Of a stretch of 64,000 nucleotides of DNA, positions 57,586 through 64,000 are shown piece by piece. Under the pieces are notes generated by a model. The model searched no databases. It saw only the letters and a program-made list of their open reading frames with translations, and was not told where the DNA came from. Source of the stretch: Acidobacteriaceae bacterium dw_441 (GTDB taxonomy: Bacteria; Acidobacteriota; Terriglobia; Terriglobales; Acidobacteriaceae); assembly GCA_018449715.1 (NCBI GenBank), contig JAAVVA010000001.1, positions 1,860,001-1,924,000 of the forward strand, in the 5' to 3' direction. The position numbers were made by a program, and so were the translations under genes. Every line of letters starts with the position of its first letter. Position 1 is the first letter of the stretch.

Positions 57586-59211
57586 CTACTTGCGGTGACG
57601 ACGCGGGGCCGTGCGAGGAACCGCCTTGACGGTACCCTCGGTGACCGAGGTCAGACCGCTATCGGTGAACGACGCTCCGGTCGGGATCAGGGTCGAGGAC
57701 ACAGTCTTCGAATCCTGCGTGCCGGTGTAGACCGAGATACGGCTTGCATCGATGCCCTTCTCGGTGACCAGGTAGTCCTTCGCATTGACAGCGCGGAGAG
57801 CGGCAGCCTTCGAGGCCGTCTTCTCGCTGCTTGCGCCGTTGCCGACGATCGCCAGCTTGGCATCCGAGGAGCGCTGCAGGTTCAGAGCAACGTCATCGAG
57901 GCAGGCCTTGGCTTCGTTGTCGACACGGGTCGGACGACGCTTGTCACGATCAAAGCTGATCGAGCAGAGGTTCTGCGTCGTGGGAGCGGCAACCGGCGGA
58001 GCCGAAACCGTGACGGTCGCGGTGCAGGAGGCCGACTGGCCCTTGTCATCAACCACGTTCGCGGTCACCGTGATCGTTCCGGGAGCCGCGCCAGCGGTGT
58101 TCAGGGTCGCCGTGGAGGTGTTACCCGTGACCGAACCAGCCGTCGAGCTGTAGCTGTAGGTCAGAGGACGATTCTGCGGGCTGGAAGCCGTTGCCGTGAC
58201 GGTCGAGGAGTCGCCAGGCGCAACCGTCGACGGATTCGCCGAGCAGGAGACGGTAGGCGGCTCATAGGCCTTGATGGTGAACGGAGCCGTGCAATCCGCC
58301 ATCTCGCCAGGCTTGTTGCCCTCGGAGATGTGGCCCTTGACGGTGTAGCTGCCAGCGTTCAGGTTCGTGGTAGCAACGTTCGCGGTGCTATCCGTTCCGG
58401 AAACCGTGCCGCCATCGGAGGTCCAGCTGTAGGTCGCGGTCTTCTTCGGGTTCAGGTTCGCAGCCGTTCCGGTTACAGTGATCGGGTCGCCCGGATAGGC
58501 CTCTGCCGGAGCAGCCGAGCAGGCAAGGGTGACCGGAGGAGGAGGAATGATGTGACCGAAGTGCGTCACGATACCCGTGCTCAGATCGACGCCGCTCAGG
58601 TTCGCGCGTCCACCCATGTACGGAACAGCGGCCGGAGGAGCAGTGTAGGGGCCGAAGTTCGCGTGGATGTAGCGATAATCCGCTTCAAAGAGGCGGAAGG
58701 AGAAGCGGTGATCGAAGAACGGCAGGTCATAATCCATACCGCCGCCCGCCGTCAGAGTCGGTCCCCAGGTCCAGGGCTCGTGATAGAACAATCCGGGTCC
58801 CGAGCTGTTCGGGCCGACCAGCTTTGCCGCACCGGCGAGGCCGTGAGCAAAGAGGGTGAAGTTCTGCATCGGAGCGCGGAAGATCGGACCGGCGGAGGTG
58901 CTGTACAGACCGTCGTTGTTTCCGTCCGGATGGGCAACGAAGTTGACCTCACCACCGAAGTACTTGTTGAAGTAGTAGGCGCCGCTCGCGATAGCTCCCA
59001 CATCGATGGAGTTGTAGTTGATCCCGGCAGGCTTCAACTGACCGTGCGCTCCGAAGTAGGAATACCCCAAGAAGAGATCAAAACGGGAGGGGTTAACGCC
59101 CCCTGGGGCGGCTGTGCTGGGAGTCTGAGCTCCCAGACTCGCGACTCCAAGGCTGACTGCGCATGCAGCCAGTACGTACCGGCCAAAACGACGTAACGGG
59201 CTATAAACCAT
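57586..59211 (-). CDS. OmpA-like outer membrane protein with two PKD-like domains
   Basis: 541 aa from ATG 59211 (GGAGGAAGT upstream; the longer TTG start contains that site). Signal peptide to about residue 29 (LGAQ), an eight-strand-type barrel (about 40-225; FDLFLGYSYFGAHG), two Ig/PKD-like domains each with paired Cys (LACSAAPAEAYPGDPITVTGT and VSCSANPSTVAPGDSSTVTAT), then an OmpA-like C-terminal domain (ISFDRDKRRPTRVD...ALRAVNAKDYLVTEKGID). The Asp of the peptidoglycan-binding TD motif appears replaced (VGNGAS), whereas the Arg (ALRA) is kept, so wall anchoring may be altered. Ends in a basic RRHRK tail. Confidence 0.88.
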   Translation of the reverse strand: MVYSPLRRFGRYVLAACAVSLGVASLGAQTPSTAAPGGVNPSRFDLFLGYSYFGAHGQLKPAGINYNSIDVGAIASGAYYFNKYFGGEVNFVAHPDGNNDGLYSTSAGPIFRAPMQNFTLFAHGLAGAAKLVGPNSSGPGLFYHEPWTWGPTLTAGGGMDYDLPFFDHRFSFRLFEADYRYIHANFGPYTAPPAAVPYMGGRANLSGVDLSTGIVTHFGHIIPPPPVTLACSAAPAEAYPGDPITVTGTAANLNPKKTATYSWTSDGGTVSGTDSTANVATTNLNAGSYTVKGHISEGNKPGEMADCTAPFTIKAYEPPTVSCSANPSTVAPGDSSTVTATASSPQNRPLTYSYSSTAGSVTGNTSTATLNTAGAAPGTITVTANVVDDKGQSASCTATVTVSAPPVAAPTTQNLCSISFDRDKRRPTRVDNEAKACLDDVALNLQRSSDAKLAIVGNGASSEKTASKAAALRAVNAKDYLVTEKGIDASRISVYTGTQDSKTVSSTLIPTGASFTDSGLTSVTEGTVKAVPRTAPRRHRK

Positions 59212-59327
59212 TCGACTTCCTCCGCTCAAATTCGTCCAAATTTCAATGAGCCTTCTTGGCTCAATCTTTGTTGATATGTTGCTTCGATTCAGTAAAGCTT
59301 ACTGCAGGTTGCTAGCTGCACCGATAA

Positions 59328-59356
59328 AAGATACCTTTCGGCAACTATATTTTCAA
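59328..59356 (-). promoter_or_regulatory. Sigma70 promoter of the OmpA-like gene
   Basis: Minus strand TTGAAA (59356-59351), 17-base spacer, TATCTT (59333-59328). The leader of about 110 bases contains GAGCC-AAGAA-GGCTC, a small hairpin near 59250-59264. Confidence 0.55.
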
Positions 59357-59427
59357 TACTTTACATTGCCTGAAGGTGGGAAGCAGCTAGGGGAGAACCT
59401 TCCCAGTTAGTAAGTTAACCTTAACCG

Positions 59428-60006
59428 TCAGGCAAGGTTCAAGGTCTTTTTGATTGTACCCCGTTCGCTCTGTATCTTCTCCTGTAACAACGTGATAGCG
59501 TACAAAAGCTGTTCCGGTCTGGGAGGGCAACCGGGGACATAGACGTCAACAGGAATCACCTGGTTGACTCCCTGAAGCAGGGCATAGTTATTGAAGACAC
59601 CTCCCGAAGTAGCGCAGGCTCCCATCGAGATCACCCACTTCGGTTCCGGCATCTGCTCATAAAGACGCCGGATCACCGGCGCCATCTTCTGTGAGACACG
59701 GCCCGCAATAATCATCAGGTCGCTCTGACGAGGCGAAGGACGAAAGACCTCCGCACCGAAGCGAGCAATGTCATAGCGGGAACCGCCCATCGACATCATC
59801 TCGATGGCGCAGCAAGCCAGGCCGAAGGTCATCGGCCAGACCGAGTTCTTGCGAACCCAGTTGATGGCCGCATCGAGCGAAGCCAGCACGATGCCCTCCT
59901 GCTGGTCATATCCCCAGCTCACCTCGCGCAGCTTCTCCTGATTCTTGGCGGAGCTTTCAAGGTTGCCGAAGAGATACCGGTCGCTGCTGCTGTTCTCTGT
60001 GCTCAT
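59428..60006 (-). CDS. nuoB: NADH-quinone oxidoreductase subunit B
   Basis: 192 aa. All four ligands of cluster N2 are present: C65-C66 ([10 protein letters not shown]), C131 ([10 protein letters not shown]) and C160 ([11 protein letters not shown]). The peripheral-arm subunit that passes electrons to quinone in complex I. It stands alone: neither nuoA nor nuoC/D is adjacent, and the neighbours are an outer membrane protein and glnD. No ribosome-binding site precedes ATG 60006, but TATTAT ends 6 bases before it, suggesting a leaderless transcript. Confidence 0.96.
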   Translation of the reverse strand: MSTENSSSDRYLFGNLESSAKNQEKLREVSWGYDQQEGIVLASLDAAINWVRKNSVWPMTFGLACCAIEMMSMGGSRYDIARFGAEVFRPSPRQSDLMIIAGRVSQKMAPVIRRLYEQMPEPKWVISMGACATSGGVFNNYALLQGVNQVIPVDVYVPGCPPRPEQLLYAITLLQEKIQSERGTIKKTLNLA

Positions 60007-60103
60007 ACGCTAATAATAAAGCCACTTCCGCCTTTCGGACGATCTTTCCGGATGGATAACTCGTCGATATCCGCCCAGCCTCCCTTTCCCATGAAAGGAG
60101 CAT

Positions 60104-62737
60104 CTAACGCTCATTCTCTTCCATTGCTTCAAGAAGTGCCGTTTTCAACGCCTTCTGCTGCTTCTTTTCGAGCTTCTCCCCGCCGTGCGTCAAGTAGAAG
60201 ACGTCGATTGCGGTCTCGCCCTCCGTATCGACCAGGGCCACCTCGATATTGTGCCCATGCGCGCCGATCGTGAGGCTGAGAGAGCGCAGGAGGCCGGGGA
60301 TATCCTGCGCGACAACCTCAAGCAGCGTACTGTGCGAGGACGCCTCATCGTTGAACTCGACCCGAGGCTGAACCACGACCTTGGGGGCCTTCCTTCGTCC
60401 CCTGCGACGTCCGCTCAGCAGCCTCTCCAGAGGCACCGTACCCGACATCACGTCGTAGATGCTCTTTACGAACCGCTCATGCTCGGAGGCGTTCATCTCC
60501 AGCGTGCGGAAGGTGTCCGAGAAGCGGAAGCTGTCGACCACGATGCCGTTGCGGTTGGAAAAAGCGTCCGCCGTGACGATATTCATGCCCCACGCCGACA
60601 GGGCGCCCGTCATATTCGCGAAGAGGAAGACGCGGTCGGGGGTCACCACGGTCAGTTCGCTGACCGCAGGAGCGTAGCGAAAATCGAGCTGGACGCGATC
60701 CTCTCCGAGCTGTTCGGACATGCGGAAGTGCGTACGAATCTGCTCTGGAGTGCGGGTCAGGACATACCGCTCGGGGAAACCTTCGAGAAACTTCGCCACC
60801 GCCTCCCGCTGATCGGGCAACAGAGCCGAAACGCGATCCACCAGCTCATGGGCCTCCTGAGCGCCCACGCGCTCGTCGTCCACGCTGCGGTCGAGGTAGT
60901 TCGCCGTGGCCATGTAAAGCCGCCACAGGTTCTCCGCCTTCCACGGCGTCAGGGCGTCGGGATGCACCGCATTGATGTCCGCATAGGTGAACAGAGTGAG
61001 CATCCGAAGCAGTTCCGGCGTCTGCACCTTGCCCGCGAAGGCCCGCACCGTCTCTGCGTCGAAGATGTCGCGCCGCAGAGTTGCAGACATCTCCAGATGT
61101 TTCTCGATCAGGCTGAGCACGAGGTCGCTCTCGTAAGAATCAAGCTCCAGCCGTGCCAGAAGGCCGTGCGCCATGCGAGCGCTCTCTTCGGCGTGGGCGC
61201 CCGTGCTGCGGCCCTTGCCGGTATCGTGCAGAAGAGCCATCAGGTAGAGCAGGCCGGGGTGCGGAAGCTCGCGCAGAAGCGCTCCGAAGCGAGAGGCCCA
61301 CTCCGTGCGAGAGCCTGACTCCAGCTTCGCGACGGGAGGAGCGACCTCCAACTCGTGCAGCGTGTCGATGAGGACGAAGGTGTGCTCATCGACGGTGTAG
61401 CGATGGTATGCATCGCGGATGACAAGAGCGTCGATGCCATGAAACTCGGGGACGATCAGCTCAAGCACCCCGAGAATATGCATGGCGCGAAGAGCATGTC
61501 CGGCGCAGGGGCCAACAAGGATCGCCTGTAGGCGGCTCCACAGAGCGGGGCCTTCTTCAAGATTGGCCGATAGCGCGCCCAGAGCGTGCGAGAGCCTCGT
61601 TTCGGCCTCGCGGCCAAGCGAGCAGCCAGTGCGCGACATCGCGGCAAAGATCTCCAGCACCACCTCGGGACTGTGTGCCGGGTCTTCCGCTCCCGCGCCT
61701 CTGGGGGCGGAGTCCAGAACCACCTTGCCGCGCTCGATGCGGAACCCCTCCGCCGCCTCCGCCTTCTCTCGCTTCAGCGCAAATGCGCCCAGGCGGCGGG
61801 AATTCTTCTGAGGAATCTCCTCGAGGCTGCGCTTGAGAGCCCGTTCGATACTGCGCGCATTCCGGAAGTAGATGCGCATCCAGTAAGCGGCATCGACCGA
61901 CTGCCCACGGCGACCGTTAAGGCCAACAGAGCCTCCGGCTGCGGCATCCTGTGCCTGCCAGTCGAGCGTATTGTCGTCACGCTCGTGGCGATAGTGAAGG
62001 AAGCAGCGAACAAGGTGCAGGAACTCGACCGCCTGCAAAAATTCGGCGTCCTCGTCCGGGGTCGAGGTACTGGGCGAAGCTCCGTCGAGCATCCGGAGCC
62101 ACCCAAGAACGTGAATGTCGCGAAGCCCTCCGGGGCAGTCCTTGATGTTCGGCTCGAGATGAAAGAGCGTGCTGCCGTACTTGGCATGGCGTTCACGCGT
62201 CAGTTCCAGAAGGCGTGTAACGATCTCCTTCCGGTCGCGCTCGATCAGGCGCGGAAGAACCTCTTCATCGAGCCTCGCATACAGCTCCACATCTCCGGCA
62301 AGAAACCGGCGATCCAGCATGGCAATGGTGAACTCGGCGTTTTCCTCGGAGAAGCGCTCGCACTCGGAGAGCTTACGCACCGTCTGGGCGACCCGAATGC
62401 CGCTGTCCCACATCTCCTGCCCGATGCGGCGGAGAGACTCCTTCACGTCCCTTTCGTTGACCTTCGCGTCAAGAAGAAAAAGAAGATCGACGTCGGAGTA
62501 AGGAAACAGCTCCCGACGGCCATACCCTCCGATAGCCAGCAGGACGACTCCCGTGGCGAGCTTCGGATTCTGGGCGACGGCCTCCTGCCACAGCCCTGCG
62601 GCAAGCTCATCGACGGTCGAAGTACGCGCAGCAAGAGTCACCGCACCGGTGGCCCCGGCCTCAAAAGCGCCGCGGATCTCAAGCATCCGTCGCTGGTAAA
62701 AACTGCGCCGCTCGCCTGCGGACTCGTTTGCCTGCAT
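60104..62737 (-). CDS. glnD: [Protein-PII] uridylyltransferase / uridylyl-removing enzyme
   Basis: 877 aa. Nucleotidyltransferase motif GGYGRRELFPYSDVDLLF (residues 70-87), central GlnD linker, HD domain with LMALLHDTGKG, and two C-terminal ACT domains (VVTPDRVFLFANMTGAL; VVAQDIPGLLRSLSLTIG). Senses glutamine and uridylylates or de-uridylylates PII. ATG 62737 has GGAGAGAGG upstream. Last gene of the amtB-glnB-glnD set, 91 bases behind glnB. Confidence 0.97.
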   Translation of the reverse strand: MQANESAGERRSFYQRRMLEIRGAFEAGATGAVTLAARTSTVDELAAGLWQEAVAQNPKLATGVVLLAIGGYGRRELFPYSDVDLLFLLDAKVNERDVKESLRRIGQEMWDSGIRVAQTVRKLSECERFSEENAEFTIAMLDRRFLAGDVELYARLDEEVLPRLIERDRKEIVTRLLELTRERHAKYGSTLFHLEPNIKDCPGGLRDIHVLGWLRMLDGASPSTSTPDEDAEFLQAVEFLHLVRCFLHYRHERDDNTLDWQAQDAAAGGSVGLNGRRGQSVDAAYWMRIYFRNARSIERALKRSLEEIPQKNSRRLGAFALKREKAEAAEGFRIERGKVVLDSAPRGAGAEDPAHSPEVVLEIFAAMSRTGCSLGREAETRLSHALGALSANLEEGPALWSRLQAILVGPCAGHALRAMHILGVLELIVPEFHGIDALVIRDAYHRYTVDEHTFVLIDTLHELEVAPPVAKLESGSRTEWASRFGALLRELPHPGLLYLMALLHDTGKGRSTGAHAEESARMAHGLLARLELDSYESDLVLSLIEKHLEMSATLRRDIFDAETVRAFAGKVQTPELLRMLTLFTYADINAVHPDALTPWKAENLWRLYMATANYLDRSVDDERVGAQEAHELVDRVSALLPDQREAVAKFLEGFPERYVLTRTPEQIRTHFRMSEQLGEDRVQLDFRYAPAVSELTVVTPDRVFLFANMTGALSAWGMNIVTADAFSNRNGIVVDSFRFSDTFRTLEMNASEHERFVKSIYDVMSGTVPLERLLSGRRRGRRKAPKVVVQPRVEFNDEASSHSTLLEVVAQDIPGLLRSLSLTIGAHGHNIEVALVDTEGETAIDVFYLTHGGEKLEKKQQKALKTALLEAMEENER

Positions 62738-62828
62738 TCGCCTCTCTCCGAGTCTTCAGGATAGTTCGCCCGCGGCATCCGCCACGGGCTTGTCTCTGTT
62801 GGCTGAGAATACTCCGCCGAAGCGAAGA

Positions 62829-63194
<366 letters not shown>

Positions 63195-63217
63195 TCAGAT
63201 TCCATCGTTCCCAGAGC

Positions 63218-64000
63218 CTAGTGCGCCCAGTCGTAACCTTCTTCACCGTGCTGGGAGAGGTCAAGGCCATCGCGCTCGTCTTCCTCGCTCACCCTGAGTC
63301 CCATCGTCTTGTCTACCACGAACAGGATTACCAGAGTACCAATAATCGAGATCGTCCACGCAATGGCAACACCTGCGATCTGATTCAGAACCTGGTGGCC
63401 GTTGCCCTCCAGCAGACCGGTCGGCTTGCCCGCCCCGAGGATGGGGTTGATCGTGCTATTGGCAAAGACACCGGTCAGGATTGCACCGAGGGTCCCGCCC
63501 GCGCCGTGAACGCCGAAGGCGTCGAGCGAGTCGTCATAGCCGAACCAGGACTTGACCTTCACCACCATGAAGTAGCAGAAGACTCCGGTGAACAGGCCAA
63601 TCCAGAGAGCCGACATCGGGGTGACAAAACCAGCAGCCGGGGTGATTCCGACCAGACCGGCCACCGCGCCCGAGATCGCTCCCAGCGCCGAGGGCTTGCC
63701 CTGGCGAATCCACTCCGCAGCAATCCAGCCAATCGCCGCGGCGGCAGCGCCGAAATGAGTCGCCACGAAGGCCGAGGTCGCCAGCGAGCCAGCCGAGAGC
63801 GCCGAACCGGCGTTGAAGCCGAACCAGCCCACCCACAGAAGGCACGCGCCGATAAAGCTGAGCACGACCGAGTGCGGAGGCATCGGCTGCTTCGGGAAGC
63901 CAAGACGCTTGCCGAGATAGATCGCCGTCACCAACGCCGAGATTCCCGAGGTGACGTGGACCACGGTTCCACCCGCAAAGTCGAGGCACGGAATCTTGCC
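63218..64000 (-). CDS. amtB: Ammonium transporter AmtB (3' part)
   Basis: 261 codons of an Amt/Rh channel; the 5' part lies beyond the window edge. The open frame continues to base 64000 (GKIPCLDFAGGTVVHVTSG), so an internal GTG at 63964 is not a start. About seven spans are visible, with SALSAGSLATSAFVATHFGAAAAAIGW, GVHGAGGTLGAILTGVFA (conserved pore His) and a cytoplasmic tail MGLRVSEEDERDGLDLSQHGEEGY that contacts PII. Conducts ammonium, gated by the PII protein encoded next. Confidence 0.95.
   Translation of the reverse strand, partial: GKIPCLDFAGGTVVHVTSGISALVTAIYLGKRLGFPKQPMPPHSVVLSFIGACLLWVGWFGFNAGSALSAGSLATSAFVATHFGAAAAAIGWIAAEWIRQGKPSALGAISGAVAGLVGITPAAGFVTPMSALWIGLFTGVFCYFMVVKVKSWFGYDDSLDAFGVHGAGGTLGAILTGVFANSTINPILGAGKPTGLLEGNGHQVLNQIAGVAIAWTISIIGTLVILFVVDKTMGLRVSEEDERDGLDLSQHGEEGYDWAH

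Noticed and set aside
57595..59196. 533-codon open frame on the plus strand
   Set aside because: Antisense to the OmpA-like gene; Arg/Gly-rich composition and no recognisable motif.
60185..62764. Plus-strand frames of 377 and 392 codons
   Set aside because: Mirror glnD codons; no start signals or domains.

Overview
The window looks like a chromosomal segment of an acidobacterium of the Terriglobia/Acidobacteriaceae type. The grounds are a very long Oar/CarboxypepD_reg-type TonB-dependent receptor, a PEP-CTERM protein, the futalosine menaquinone enzyme MqnE, a DUF6526 protein, several secreted Asp-box propeller proteins, many Tat/Sec-exported sugar enzymes and generally high GC. This is an inference from gene content; no rRNA or tRNA gene lies in the window. 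No insertion sequence, phage gene or CRISPR array was seen. Layout: (A) 1-8980: a tightly coupled minus-strand operon (TonB receptor, di-heme-motif cytochrome c, PQQ dehydrogenase, start of another exported protein) faces a Tat-exported GH67/GH20-like hydrolase across a divergent control region. (B) 9005-17885: a complete L-rhamnose route on the minus strand: isomerase, an unusual IclR-HTH/periplasmic-binding-protein regulator, rhamnulose-1-P aldolase fused to a dehydrogenase, rhamnulokinase and an exported GH106 rhamnosidase. (C) 18100-25340: periplasmic trehalase, two small proteins of unknown role, a LacD-like aldolase with a hairpin-rich leader, and a SulP transporter next to a beta-carbonic anhydrase. 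(D) 25492-36311: housekeeping and mixed genes (guaA, leuS with a coupled membrane protein, alditol-oxidase-like enzyme, SDR, endonuclease IV, DUF6526, DsbA-like, a CysJ-like reductase without FMN domain). (E) 36498-49133: a sugar/acid-sugar locus: GH74-like Asp-box protein, GntR regulator, NanE, FucI-like isomerase, small membrane protein, SSS symporter, xylulokinase, ROK regulator, PdxA2 and a DUF1537 kinase. (F) 49410-64000: Spy-like protein, murA, GNAT, PEP-CTERM protein, Ycf48-like protein, mqnE, a second Asp-box protein, an OmpA-like protein with two PKD-like domains, a solitary nuoB, and the nitrogen-signalling set amtB-glnB-glnD. How it works together: regions A, B and E read as successive polysaccharide-derived sugar programmes. 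Exported hydrolases release sugars, TonB or sodium symporters take them up, and isomerase/kinase/aldolase sets feed central metabolism, each with its own regulator. The most informative non-coding signals are: a near-consensus sigma70 promoter (TTGACA-18-TATTAT) in front of the symporter gene, whose -10 overlaps a TTATT-N8-AATAA dyad that recurs just upstream of the ROK gene; and a GG-N10-GC sigma54-type box with an upstream 8-bp dyad in front of the PEP-CTERM gene. No wholly new multi-gene system is proven here; the best candidates for something undescribed are the IclR/PBP chimeric rhamnose regulator, the structured LacD leader, the region-E carbohydrate locus and the sigma54-controlled PEP-CTERM gene.
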